DNA from: Nautilus pompilius
Taxonomy: Eukaryota > Mollusca > Cephalopoda > Nautilida > Nautilidae
Length of the DNA stretch: 64,000 nt
Direction: 5' to 3'
Assembly: GCA_018389105.1 (NCBI GenBank)
Contig: JACATO010000996.1
Location: 187,001-251,000 of the forward strand
The position numbers and the translations under genes were made by a program. The notes beneath the pieces are model-generated. The model had not been told where the DNA came from. It made no database searches and worked only from the letters and a program-made list of their open reading frames with translations. Every line of letters starts with the position of its first letter. Positions within the stretch are counted from its first letter, which is position 1. Positions 24,701 to 39,700 of the stretch are shown here, in pieces.

Positions 24701-27700
24701 TCTTTGGAACACACAACATATGCACTTGCCTTTTGGAAACATTAAGCTTGCAAGAAATACATTCAAGACAATCTCTATCAACTGAACAGCTTTTCAAAGG
24801 ATTCTTCAGTTTACTGTCAGTCTCTTTGACACCAGTCTCTCTCTAGTGATGTTCTCCTCAAAGCAATAATTACTTTCAGCTGTTGACACATTGAAAAGGC
24901 TGCCAAACCAGCTGACAAGAACAAGTTACTTACACCTCACTGTAATGATTGCCATTTGAGCAAAACTGGCCTTTCGAAAGAAACAAAATGGCAATCCTTC
25001 ATCGTGTTTGGAAAAAAAGCAAAAACATCATAAACATAACCTAACCTCTCTAAAATGTTTTCCTATGAATTACAATCACCTCAAAAACTATATATAAGAG
25101 AAGCAGAAGCAGAAATCCACTAATAAATGGAAAGAACTTAGTGAAGGTGATAGAGTCTGAAGTTACCTCACCACAGAACAAAGTATGAATGCTGGGGTCA
25201 CTCAGTAAGATCTCTTGAATGTTAATCATCTAACTTTTGTGGTTTCATTATTAGCATGTACATGAAGCCAATGGGGAGACCTCCCTGAAAAACAGTGCCC
25301 TGTCCAAGTGGATCTGCTAGTAGCATGTTATACTCAACCAATCTGCTGCTGTAGTTACTTACAGTAAATTGAGCAAAATTTTGATGCTTGCAACTAATTC
25401 CACAATCACAGTTCCATATCTTCCAGACAAACTCTCAAACCAAATCCTCCACTCTCTAAACTACCTTCCTAGAATGATGACCAATGCTTACCGGACTATC
25501 TTCTTGTTCGTTGCCCTTTTCAGAGCATTTTTGAAACGCTGTGGTCGTGATTCTGTATGGAAATCTGGATGGAATTCTTGAATATAGCGTTTGATGAGTG
25601 TTGCCGATGCTTGTTTTGGTTCATGAGTTGCGATGATGGCCAAACAAATCATGTCATCCAGAGTTTCACCTGAAAGAACCAAGCAGTCTTTAGAGGAGCC
25701 ACATACCGTAATGACATGAATGCTACATTCCGAAATCAGCTCAAGCTATAGCCATTATCGAGGAGTCTGGGAGACAGCTATTGTTATCAGATTTTCTCAT
25801 AACACTGACCTGCAAATGCGGTGTTTAGGATAGTCAGAATTGGTCTGATAAATTATCATGAGTGAAGAAAACAGCAGCATGAATTTGAAAGCTGAAAGTC
25901 TGAGCTCAGTTCTCCACACCATGTAAACAGATCTCCTTTAAACACTACATTAGTTTAGTTTTAGCTTAGCTACAGTGAAGCAAGCAGCCATGATTCTAGA
26001 ATCTACCAGGAATTGAGCAGTCCAAAAAAAAACAACAACAGAATTTCAATTATTCAATATAAAACAAACAAAATATGTAATAACATTACAATTACTACCT
26101 ACTCAAATTTTGTGAGTAGTTTAAATGAATGTGCACAATCTGCATGTACTCATTTTGGAAAAACAAAAAGTCTTCCTTTTTGCCCAGACCCACATCAGTG
26201 TTGGATATACGAACATTTAGCAGTTATTCCTTCAGAGCATTCTCAAAAATTACCAAGGAGATGGAAAGAGATTAAAATTATGATTATTTGCATGAAAATC
26301 TTTTGATTTTCATTTTGGCCAGTCAGATAAACCAAACAAAAGTTTGTAATAAACTTGCCATGGCTAATTTAGAGTTGGCCATTGTTTTTCTCGAGGCTTA
26401 AGAAAGGAAACCTGAAAATTTTCATCAAGAGTTGTTACTACCAATTACAACATAATATATTGTCATTTTAATACCAACAAAACAAAAGACCTAACTAGTA
26501 TAATACCAAGAATACACATTTGCATACAGTTTATCCTCTCAATTTCTTCTCAAATGATTTGTCAGGCAACCAGTAGTGGAGGAAAAAAAAAACAAACAAA
26601 TAGAGTATTTGACTTCTTTCAAATCATAGGGCAGCTTGTATGAACCATAATGACACCTTTTATCAGCATAAACACGAAAGACTATCACAATGTCTTTCAT
26701 TCATGCATAAACTTTACTGTATCATTAAACAGAGCTCAGATTGACTTATTCTTTAGATTTTTATACTTAAAACTTGCCACTTCAAATCTGTTATTTATGA
26801 TTGTCTTTTGGGAAAAAATACACTTAAATTAGGATTTTTGCTGCTATAAAATCCAGCTTCATGACAACAATTTCTACGAGAACAATTTTTTTTTTAAAAA
26901 CTGCAAACAGATGCTAAGATAAAGATGAGAAGTCTGCCAGCAGTAATTTATCACCAAAAGTCAGTTTCTAGCAGTCCGAAATTCATCCCCATCCCATCTG
27001 AATCTCTTCCCAAAATACCTACAACTAGAGCACAATGCAAATTGCAAACTTGTACGGTATATGCCAAAAGTGGCTCGATGTAAGTCTATGTTGAGGACAT
27101 AACAAAACAAAGGTACTTTAGCATAGAAATTCTTAATGAATTTCAGCAAGCAGAGAGTAAGCAACTATACATTAGCAGCAGTATATATTTTAAAAAGAAA
27201 TTAATTAATTAATTAGAAAAAAAAATAACTTGATCCAAACACAAAACTGTTTAGGTTAATAAGAGACAACTTAAAAAAATTTAACAATAAAATTTAAAAA
27301 AAAAATACTGGCTTTTTAGTGTTAATCAGTTGGAAGTTGTTTACTTGAAAACAATTTTTTTAAGTTTGGCAAGATGAGTGAAGTTATTTGATACTACTAT
27401 AGCCCAAATTAATGTGAATGCATCTGTAGAACTGCATAATGAAAACCGTTAGACAGTCCAAAGAAGTTGACAGTTCTGCAGTTCATTTTCTCTGGTTTTT
27501 CACAAGTTTTTATTGCATTAAAGTTTTCAAGTTATGAATATTGTTCAGGGCTAAAAACTGACAAAACCAAAATTGTGATGTGACAGAGCAAAGAACACAC
27601 ACAAGAGTATGACCATGCTAATATATAAATGAGAGAGAGGTAAGTATCAGCACATCACTTACATTTGCCAGGGTCAAAATCTTCAATGAGTAACCGGAAG

Positions 27701-30700
27701 GTGCCTAATGCTCCAGTTCCCGTGACTTGCTCCCACAAACCAGTTTCCACACCTTTCTCTAAAGCCTTCTTCAATCTTAGAATGAAAAATAAAATAAAAT
27801 ATTAAACAAACCAAAAAATAACTAAAGTAACTGATCCTAAACATAAAACTTGTATGTGTAGTTTTACAATGTTGTAATCAAATATGGTATTTTATCACAT
27901 ACACAACAGTAGCATCTCTCCTGTCATGTTTTCAATACAAATCATTTTATCCAGATAAATGGAACAGTAAAGCTAGAGCAGTGATTCTCAACCTTTCATT
28001 TACCCTCTTGCCTTGATGTATTTTGCCATTTACCCTCTTACTCCCATGCAAAAAAATGTATAGCCGGCATAGAGGCACAGAAAAAAATGATGGAACAACT
28101 TTATTATTAAGAAGAATAGGAAATTTATTTACAATCAAAAGACAACAAAATAAATAAAATCTTAACAATAAAAGGAGTTTTTTTCAGAACAAATTTTTGT
28201 GGGATAAAAGATATGAACAGTTTTTTTCATGATTCATATATTTTGAATGAATATATATGATTTTATTATCAAAAACAAAGGAGTTTTAGGGGTATGGTTG
28301 ATAGTACATCCTACATCAAAGGGGAATGCATCTCTATGCCCATGCCAGCCATAATTTTTCTAATACAGGCTGACCAGGTATAGTGCATTACAGAATTAAT
28401 ACTTAATTTGCAGGTATGATATATTTACCCCTGGTTGAGAATCACAGAGCTAGAGCATGTTGTGCACGTAAGGCACATAAGACAACAAATCAAAAAAAAA
28501 GTTGAGGGCAAGGAAAACTTAAAACTCAACTACAATGTACATGCTTTCTGATTTAAACTCACTCTGATCATATGTTCAAATTTCTCATTTTATATCCTAA
28601 TTTCAGGCACAAAATACAAAATGCATTATTATCCAATGTTCATGGGTTAATTTATTTTTTCTCTATAAAACAATAATAACAACAAAAAAAAAAAACAAAC
28701 TATGTAAAACAAGAGAATTGATGCTGCATCCTCTAAAATATCCCTTTAAATCAGCTTCATTTTTAGGAACCATACATTAGAATAGAGTGGAGAAGAAAAA
28801 AAGAATGGAAATCAACCGAACCTCATCTGTGATTTCCAAAATATCTATTAATTTGGACTCATTCTATTCTGATAGCAATCAAGTTTAGTCTCTTATCTAG
28901 TCTTTTAGTCTAAACAGAAACTGCTGTTACAATATAACAATGGCAACCATTCAGTGTAATCTTTACAACCCACTTAGATTAAAGTATAATAATAATTTTT
29001 CAAAGACAAAGAAGTTTTAAAAACTAGGCAAACAACAACCAAAACTAGAATGAATGCAGTTAGAAACAATGCAAGAACTTTTAAAGGTATTTTAAGTACT
29101 GGGGACATTCAGATGAAACGTGGCCACCACAGGTGTTGCCTTGGATATCATAAATCTCTAGATTGATAAGATAAGCGTGAGATCACAACAGTTTTTGCTC
29201 TCCTTCAAGTATTCTCCAAATAAATTTTCAATATTTCATCTTTTGCATTTAATCATTGTTAATTTAAATGCCAAAAACAGCCTGACTCAGGAGTCCATTC
29301 ACTTGTGGACCCATGCAACACAGAACAAACACTTACAGCTATAAACAGCATATTTCACAGAGTTAGTTAATCTCAAAGACAGCATTTTTAAAAAAGTGAA
29401 TTCATTTTTTTCTTTTTCATATAAATCAAACAGGTTGTTTTTTTCGTGGTTTGCCTTCATGGCTTTGCCCACCTGCCATCCAGCAGCATTTGTAACCCAG
29501 GTTTCAGGGAATTCCACAAAAGCCCCTGCCTTGGGTACAACAATAATTTTATTTTTAAAACAAAACAAACAAATGACTTACTTGGCTTCAGCATTTACCT
29601 CAGGATAGTTATCCATCAGGTAGCGTTTGATTTTAGAAACTGAAGCTTCTTTCGGCTCACACATGAAAGTAATGGCCAATGGGAAGGCATCTTCTATCCG
29701 GCACTTTTCTGCAAATGTCTGGACCTGCTTCTTCTTTTTTATGCCTGTGGTGCATACAACAATAAGAAAAAAAAAACAATCAAAGTCACCTAATACCAGC
29801 AAAAGACAAATTTGTAACTGTATTTCAAAAAGGACTTATCAATTATATATATATTTAGTGACAACTAGAGAATGGCTGATTACTGGCTTGCTGACTGTAA
29901 ACTGTGAAATCCTCCTGTTATTATTTACAAACCTAAGGAATTAGAAAATAATACCTGCTAAAATTTTCATAATTCAGTACTGAAACCAAAGGATTTAATC
30001 TATTCTTCAGAAGAGGGAAGGAAACGTTTATGTATAAAAAAAGAAGAAAAAGATTTAATTAAATGAATTACTGGATAAATGGTAACTTTTCAAAACCAGT
30101 AACAAAAACTAAAAATCCATGCAAATGCTTCTGAAACAAATTTAGTAATTATAAGGAAGCAACAAAAGGGGAGGACCCCCTTTCAAACTACGCACAAATA
30201 ATCTCTCTGATTTTACCCCTTTTTGATCTCTTTGTATTTTTCTTTTTTCCAACTTTCTCTTCTGACTCTTCTTCTTCCTTTGCTTTTTTGCGTTTCCTTA
30301 TCTTTCTGCTTGGTGTCTGCTCCTCTTTGATTTCTGCAGTAGAGGCTTCCTCATCCACTTCATCAGTACCTTCCTCTCCATTTTCACTGGCAATCTGGCA
30401 AAGAAGCAATGAAAGACAATTCAGAGGCTGCATACTGGGGCCAAATCAACACTAACCAGTGTTAGTCTAATCTCTAGTAATCCCATGCTTTGGACATCAC
30501 TGTATTGCAGATGTCTGCAAAGAAATTGTTAAGATTTTTAGTTTTATGAACAAGATGTCACAACAGCTATACAAAGTAACATATGCACACATTTCCAAGT
30601 AAGTTTGAGTTGAACAAGATGTGCATCTCTAGTTACCAGCAAATTTGCATCAATCATTTCTAGTGCAGTCTCATATTGTTCTCTACTGTTTTACAAGAGA

Positions 30701-33700
30701 GTTGCCTAATATAATTAATAATGTTTTATCCATCAAAAGCTCTACAAACACACTACCATGTGTTCAAATCACCAGGAGATAAGATTGCCACATTTCTCAG
30801 GATCTTTTGAGTCCTAACCAATCAATTTTGCAAGCAAAGTGAAATTACCAAAAGAGAGAGGAAAAGAATCAGACAAAGAGCCAGTAACCAAGATGTGACA
30901 TGAATGCACACATGCATATATCTGACAAAAAATTCTGAATTGACACACAAATTTACAGGTGTTCTGTTCAACGAATAAAACTGTTTGTTTAGAATATTTG
31001 TAGTTTATTTTTACATGACAGTAACTACATGGCAGCAAGTTTGAGAAGTGAATTTTATCTGATATCCAGACATACAAAAGGTATACAAACTGGAAAAAAA
31101 AACAAAAACAAAACAAAAAAATTCTGAGTTAAAGATGACGGATAATTTGATATCAGTATGCTATTTGGGATTCAATTTCTAAAGAAAATACTCTCTACAA
31201 ATAGAGTAAATGCACATGCACACACAAAATTTGCTACACATTTTTTGTTTTTGTTTTCTTTAAGTAAATTTTCAGAGTAACGGTTATAACTTGGGTCAGG
31301 TGGGTGGGTGTTTGTACCTTTCAATCAGGCTTGGAAAAGTCCACTGGTCTGAACATTGCCAGATTTGATAAATACATCCGTCTTCTGTGGAACATCTTTT
31401 CTTAAAAAATAAAAACAGCTAGCTAAGGGAACCTAACAAAAGACTGATGACTGTCATTAACAACAAAAGCAAAACTTCTACCAAGGGCATTGTTCAAATG
31501 AAGCCAGGCTGGACACTATTATGGCAACTTCTGCTGCAGGGTTTTATTTGAACATTCTTTATATAATGGCTGCCATATTTAATTATAAGGTATATTTGTA
31601 ATTAGAGAGAAAATTTCAAATAAATGAAAGGAAGACTAATTTGAATAGACAAACTAGTACCCTCAAAAATTTTAACCAGTCTTCAATACTTTTGGGGGCA
31701 CTGCTGTAGCTATCCTGTCATGAAAATGACATTTGTATGGTTTCCAGCATCACTATTTTTTGATCTCACCAAAAGGGTGCTAAAAAAAAAAGGGGGGGGT
31801 GACTCTCTACACGATCAATAAGAGAATATTTAAAAGAACTATTTCTTTTACACATTTAATCATCTTTCTTGATTAGCAATTCTAGCCCTAAATTAGTACT
31901 AATATACTTTATGCTAAAAAAAACCTCAGACTTCAGGCATTGCTTCCTTGATTACAGAGGTCCTGTTATTATTACCAGTTATACTCACATCTGTGACATC
32001 TGATTTCTCTGTGACATCACCCTCTGTCTTATTCACATTCTCTTCTTTCTTTTTACCTTTGATGGCTTTCTCTGGCTCAGTGGTTGTGTCAGGGAGGGGA
32101 AGCCGATAGAAGCCGCAAAACCCTATCCCACGCACCTGTGGAAAAAACACCAAAACAAAAGCAACAGTCACTAAGATGCATGTCTGATCCAGATCATTAT
32201 AAGCTTTCACAAAATTGGGATATTTGGCATCATCAGGAGTTACCAAGTAGATAACCATTAAAGAAAAATGTGTAGAACCAGTGATGTGTTGTCCAGCAAA
32301 TCTTTTCAAAGGCAGTTTTCTTCATACTGTCTGAACAGAGGCCAAGATTGAGTGGTCTCTCTTGAGAGTTCATTGCTGGCTGAGAATTATAGCGCCATTT
32401 ATGCTGCCTACCTGACTATCTGTATCCATAAGTTAAAGGGAGCTGCTGCATCAAATATGGAAAAGAAAAAAAATTACTTCTATTTGGCCCAGATTCCAAC
32501 TCTGAAAAACAATCCATCCAATGCAGGTGAACTAATTTTTATCCACTAGATAACTGTAGAAATGGCAATATTTGGCAAAGTATTTGCTAATTTTGTGACA
32601 CCAATTTCTCCTTAAACACTTTTCCATTTTAGCTGTTTTTCTTTCTTTGACATTCTGATTGCATGTGTCATCCTGATACAAACTGCACAGCATTTGTTGT
32701 CAATCTCAACCTATTATTTTTTTATAATGGCAAAGATTTTTGGTAATTCAGTTTTAGAAATTTGATATTTTGTCCCCCCACAACCAAAAAAAAATAAAAA
32801 CATTCCATGGCATTGAATTCTTTATGATACAAAGGAAAAGATACTGTAAAGAGTATACTACATACTACTAAAACACCTTTTGTTGTTCGATTTAGAAATT
32901 AAAGGAAGATATTTTGTGTAGTAATAAATATATAAGTTTGACTTTCAATAGAAAATATTTTACCAAACAAAGAGAAAAAAGTGGTGGGGACAGATTTTAA
33001 CCTAGAAGCGCCCTTAAAACCTAATTTTGATAAAATGTAAACTGAAACTATAAAAAGGAAGTTGGTAAAGTCATGCACTAAATTTGCCATTGAAGACACA
33101 TTGAAGTACTGCATTTTTCAGGTTATAAGTCGAATAGTCAATCTCCCCATTTTCCAAGCCTTCATTCACATATAAGTCGATAGTATGATCATACTTTTGT
33201 ACGGTAATAACGGTATGAAATTTCTGCCAGGGTTATAAAAACAGCAGTGGTGGATAACATCAAAGCGAGAGATTTGGGAAGGAAAGAGTTTTAGGCAAAA
33301 GAAAGAGAATGAAGACAAAATAAAGAAGCTTCAATCCATATGAAACAGTTTGATATGATTTTTGCCCATCAAATAAAATTTTGAATCAACTAACTTAGCT
33401 TTTCTCAGTCAGTTGTAATGAATCTTTCACTTTTTGCCAATCGTGAACACATTTCTCACTAATGCCATACTGCCATTCTGTTGCCATGTGTCCACCATCG
33501 TTTTCAGCAAAATTCACCACTTCCAGTTTAAAAGCTGCAGTATATTCTTTCCTTTTCTTTATAGCAGGCATTTTCAAGTAAGGGTTGATATATTTTTTTA
33601 ACGTTGGCAAACTGAAGCTCCCCTAACACAGTGATATCTGTGCCCCACAAGCACTAAATAAAAGGGGGGTAACTGAATCTGAGTCAGCATGCACCAACAT

Positions 33701-36700
33701 GCATGTACAATTATACATAAATTTCCCCATGGTACTTAAGGGTCGCGTGTTCCCAGTATCATGATTTCATCCACATTTAAGTCGATGGTCAGGTCCTTGC
33801 AGAAAAATGTATTGACTTATACACTGAAAAATACGTTAAATAAAAATACATGTTTTAAAGAACAGCTTTTTATTCTGAAATCATACATAGCAATGACAAA
33901 GCATAAATGGGCTTAATACTTAGTGGTGTAGTCCTGTGCCTTGTGGACAAGATCAGCAATCCTGATCTGTGGGATTGTAGCCCATTCCAGGCAAAAAAAT
34001 CTATTAGAGTCCTGAGAAGTGGATTTATTGGGACACTTTTGCAAGGATGAATCAAGGATTATCTACACATGCTCAACAGCATTCATATCTCATGTCTAGT
34101 GATTGGCCAGGCTAAGACAAAGTTGTCGTTTCCTGATTCTTTCCATCTTTGTGCTATACAGACACTTTAAGCTGTGACACCATCTTCCATAAAAATACTA
34201 TCCCATTGACAGGTAGCAGTTAGAACAACTCCTTCTCAAAGACTATGACTGTCCAGTGATCTGAATTACCTGACACTTTGACAGACAGCCTGCCATATTT
34301 TGTTGTGGCTGGCAGGTGGATCAATGAATGAAAATTCCTGTGATAGATAGCAGCACACCCATAGTTAGTGACTTTCTGACACCTGTAAAAACCTGGACTT
34401 GCTGGAAAAAATAACAGTGTTCCAAAAGACAGAAAGGTATGGTAGTATCTGTGAATTCCCATTTCAGTAAATGACTGACATTGCATGGGGTGAGAAGTGC
34501 TTTGCATCTTGCTGCGCTTCCACTGTAGCTCCCTCCCCATGCCATGGAGATAATGTCTCATGGTTTTCGTGGACATCTTCACATGTTCTGCCAAATTTAC
34601 AGTTGACTGTCAGATTCAGTTTCCATGCTCTTCTTCACAGAAAAAGATTTCCAGTTTGTTGGTTTTAAGTATCCAGAACACACATGAACCAAACATCCTT
34701 TGGCCAATTAAGCACCCCCTTTAGTCCAACAGTTCATGCAAACCTGTTCATGGCACCTGGCTCCAGACAGAGGTTTTCTCTAACATGTTTCTCAAGAAAG
34801 GGTGGTATTTGTTTACTTATGTCAAATGTCCATATATAAATCTACTCTAATCTTAGAAGCAAAAAAACTTAAAACTTAAGAGAAAGAAGAAAACCAAACT
34901 GGTATTGAATGAAAAATATGCATAATAATTGAGAAAGAGTAGAAAATGAATGAACTATTGTTATGTATTACACAGACAATATACATGCATAATTCTATGT
35001 ATATAGTAGTTTCTCTGATAAGATCAGAGCCACCTATGCACCTTGAAAGTGGTTTATAAAAAAATGGATCTATATTAAAAATGTATACACAAGAGGCCAT
35101 TAAATTGGTCCTTTCAGATGGAGTCATAAAGTATTACTACAACCAGTGGCATAACTAGGGGTCACATGCCCCCGGGCGCCGTTTTGAGGGGGGCGCAAAA
35201 TTGACCAAGCTCATCGGGACCAACTATCATGAATGGTGAGATATGTCGACGTTGACTTCGACAAAAGGACTGTTCATGTCCGAGAGTCCTTTCTTGGGTT
35301 CACCCTACTCGAAAAGAAAGATGCAGCCAGTATTGTCGACATAATTTTGAAGGAATTGGAAGATGATGGCCTTGCACTGAGTGATTACAAGGCACAATGT
35401 TACGACAACGCTGTGGTCATGGCCGGACACACCAGTGGAGTTATCAACGCATAGCGGACTTGAACGAAAAGGTGATATTTGTGAATTGCGACAACCATTC
35501 GCTCAACCTTGTTGGTTTAAGCGCAGCAAAGAGCAGTTTTAAGATTATTTCATTTTTCAACGTCATCGATTCCCTGTTTGCGTTCTTTTCACGATCAACA
35601 CAGCATTGAGAAAAGTTGAAGCAAGTAAGAGCAGATGCTGTGAAACATCTTGCAACATTCCTTACCAAAATTCTAAACCTTCTGCAAAATTTGGTAGATG
35701 ATAATGATGAGACATCCGACACACGCTGTGATGCTGACCATCTTTTAAGCCAAATGCTGGTCTTCCATTTCTTTGCATTGCTTGGATTTTGGAACAAGAT
35801 TCTCGCTTGAATCAACCGGGTTCAGAAGCAGCTACAAGATCCAACAATGAACTTCCGGGATGCCGCAGATGATATCAAAGCCCTTCAGCAGCATTTCCTG
35901 GATAATGGAAATGCTCTTGTCCACCAATCTCTAAATGAAGGCATTAAGCTTAGTCAACACTGGAATGTTGACATCAACAAACGTCGCGGAAGACCAAAAC
36001 GACGGCCTTCTGATAATTCTGAAGATACATCAGCACCAACCAATAAAATAGAACAAATCATGAAAACTGTTCTTCATTGTCTTCAATCCAAAATGCAGCA
36101 TAGATTCGCCCGTTTACACAATATTGACGCAAAGTTTGATTTCCTCCTTGATGTTCGTACTCTAAGTTATCCCTCACTTCCAGACGACGTTGCACTTTGA
36201 TCAAAATGCGCTTCGTTGGCTAATCATTACAGTGCTGACATTGACGGCGAGGAGCTCTTCGAAGAAATCATTGACTGCCGGGCGTTGTTGTCCACTCGCG
36301 CCAAAGTTTCAATATCAAGACCAGAACATCTCCTCAAATTTATTGTTCATTACGGAGATAACAGCATCTTTCCAAATTTGCGCAGCGGTCTTCAGATATG
36401 TTAACAATAGCCGTTTCAATTGCAAGCTGCGAAAGGTCATTCAGCAAACTCAAGCTAATTTTGTCATATTTGCGGACATCAATGTCTCAAAGCCGCCTGC
36501 GTGACCTTGCCTTCCTCAGCATCGAAAGCGAAGAAACAAACACAACCGATTTTGAAGACATAATCGATCAATTTGCATCAATGAAAGCTAGAAAAATCCC
36601 TTTGTAAATACTTTCTGTTACTCTTGTTCCATTTCAATTCATAAGAGTATTATTAGATTATGCATTCATGGTATTTTCAATAGTTAGTACTTGGGATAAA

Positions 36701-39700
36701 GTTAACTTTAAAAAATCCTTAAAGGGGTTAAATCAGACTACTGTCTAAGAATTCTTAGTTCATAGATTTTTGAAGTAACTAACCTAACCCATTTAGCTCT
36801 AGAGGTCTTAAAGTTAGGAATATCCGTACTTCATTTCAGCAGATAAACGAAATTTGACAAGAATAGTTTCTTTGCTTAACAGGTACATAACGGTATAAGC
36901 ATTTTTATATGATACTTGCAAGAACGACTCATTTGTTCATTGCTTTTTACGGTATGTCCTATAAAAAGGATGGTTTGGAATTAGTGGATTGAATATCACA
37001 GAGCAGTAATAATATTGGGCAAAATTAGAAAAATAAAATGAAATAATTTAGTTACTTATAACTCATAAGTAATAAATAATAGGTTGATTTTTTACTGGGG
37101 GGGTGGTGGTGGTGCAAATTTCAAGCTTGCCCTCTGGCGCCATTTACCCCAGATATGCCACTGACTACAACTCTATGAAAACCACCATAGATTCAAAGAA
37201 AGAGAGATTCCTATTAGCATGACAATTTTGTTTTTTTAAAAAAATTTATACAAACACTCTCTGACTATCACTTTGTGAGCAATAACTACAGAAAAGAGAA
37301 ATGTTTACAAATGAATCTTCAAAAACCTTCATTTTCTACCATTTCTTGAGCAAGAGGCTAAAAGTCACTGAAATACACTAAGTGGATGCATTGACTGTAC
37401 TTTAAAATGGATGAATACACTGAAGAACAAAGTTTTTGCTTCTCAGTTATTTATGGGTGGTCCTAATATAACTTTTAATGCTGATTCCCAATATAGTTTC
37501 AGAATTTTTCTATCACCCATAGTTTTTGAAAAATGGAGTTTTTCATTTTCAGTATATTTTCTCATGATAGATCATATATTGTGTCTATTATATTTCTTTT
37601 TCAGATCAATTTTTTTATTTAATTCTTTAAAAATATGAATTGCAATTCATTACACAGAGTATGTTGAATGATCTTGTGAGAGATTTAAATTTGCCAAAGA
37701 AAAAAGCTGAACTTTTTGGATCCAGGTTGCAGGAATGGAATTTATTGGAAAAAGATACAAACATATCTGTTTTCCATACTCATCAAAAAGATTTAGTCAA
37801 GTTCTTTTCCTCTGATGAGGGGTTCTGTTATTGCAATGATGTTAATGGTTTGATGGCAGCATTTGGTCATGAATATAATCCTGAAGAATGGCGTCTTTTT
37901 ATTGACTCTTCAAAACTGAGCTTTAAAGCTGTCTTGTTGCATAATGGAAATAAACATCCCTCCATTCCTATTGGGCACGCCGTCCACATGAAAGAATCCT
38001 ATGATAACATGAAGACTATTCTTAAACAATTAAACTACAACAAATTTCTCTTGCACATATGTGGTGATTTAAACGTTTTGGCATTACTTCTGAGTTTGCA
38101 GCTTGGATATACTAAATTCTACTGTTTCCTATGTGAATGGGACAGTAGGGCCAGAGAATCCCATTACATTGTTAAAAAATGGCCTGCTCGTGAAATTGTT
38201 CCAGGACAAAAGAATTTTTCTCATCAACCATTGGTGGACCCCCCAAAAATATACTTGCCACCACTTCATATTAAACTAGGACTGATGAAGAACTTTGTGA
38301 AAGCAATGAACAATGATGGACACAGATTCAAATATTTGAAGCAAAAGTTTCCTCGTATTAGTGAGGCAAAGATAAAAGAAGGGATTTTTGTTGGCCCCCA
38401 AATTAGAGAACTCATGAGGGACAAACAGTTTGATGCAATCTTAAGGGACAAGGAAAGAGCAGCATGGAATGCCCTAAAATCTGTTTTCATTAATTTTTTG
38501 GGAAACATCAAGGCTCCAAAATATGAACTGGTGCATGAAATGAAAGAGGCCTATAAACAAATGGGATGCAATATGTGCTTGAAGACCAATTTTATGCAAT
38601 CTCATTTAGATTTCTTCCCAGAGAACCTTGGGATGTGATTACCATGGTGAAAGATTTCACCAGGAAATTTCAACCATGCGAAAACACTATCAAGACCAGT
38701 GAGATTCTGCAATGTTAGCCGATTACTACTGGACACTAATGAGACTGAAGCAAGCTACAAATGGAAATCCCTTGCCAGGAAATTTTAAATCAATAATAAA
38801 TTTTTCTCATGTTTAAACCAATTGTTCATAAATGTTTAAACCCAATTTTCTTAATAACTAAGGGTACTAGTGCAATTCCATGACCATATTTGGAATCAGT
38901 GTCAAAAATGCTATAGGAAACACCCACCAAATTGCAAGAAACAAAAAAAAAAAAAGTTAAAATTTGTTTCCAAGTGATATTTATCATGGATTTTGAAATT
39001 TTTGCAGAAGGTAATCCACATGTTATTCAAATGTCTGTGGATGAGTTATTAATTTAAAGGCCACCACAATGCCAAAGGAAAACTGAGCAAGAGTTCTTTC
39101 CAGCCTTCCACCAGTCCAAACTCTTTGAAGGATATTTTTCATGATCAATACCATCAGAGTTGCAGTTCATCAGAAAATTCATCCAACCCCATCCAGCTTT
39201 TCACAGAAGATAATGGCAACCTACTGGTGCCTTTTCTTGTTGTAAACCTCATGCAGTCTGATACTTGATGATTAATCATCTGCAGTGATGAATGCTGGAG
39301 ACAGATCCAACTTTTCCCACAAAAGCATGACACATCTAGTGGAACAATGCAAAAAATACATATTGCCCGTGGAAGGCTATCAGTGGCACTCACACACCTG
39401 GTTTTCATGTTTTGTTTGTGAACCTGTCATATTCCATATCAGAATAAAATTCCAGAGTTAAAAGAAAAATCAATTACACAAGAGAACGTATTCTTGGAAG
39501 TAGATGGTTAACTTGGGAATTTCCCATCATCCTATTAGTAGTGATAAAACTATCTTCTTCATCAGCTGGCCAATTCCAGTTTTCTCCCACATCTAAAAAT
39601 AAAAAGTTCTACTACTTACTGCAATCTAAACCCCTGCCACTGGAGCACATGGAAATTGAATGAAAAAGTGTGGACACCATCATAATCAATACAAGGGTGA

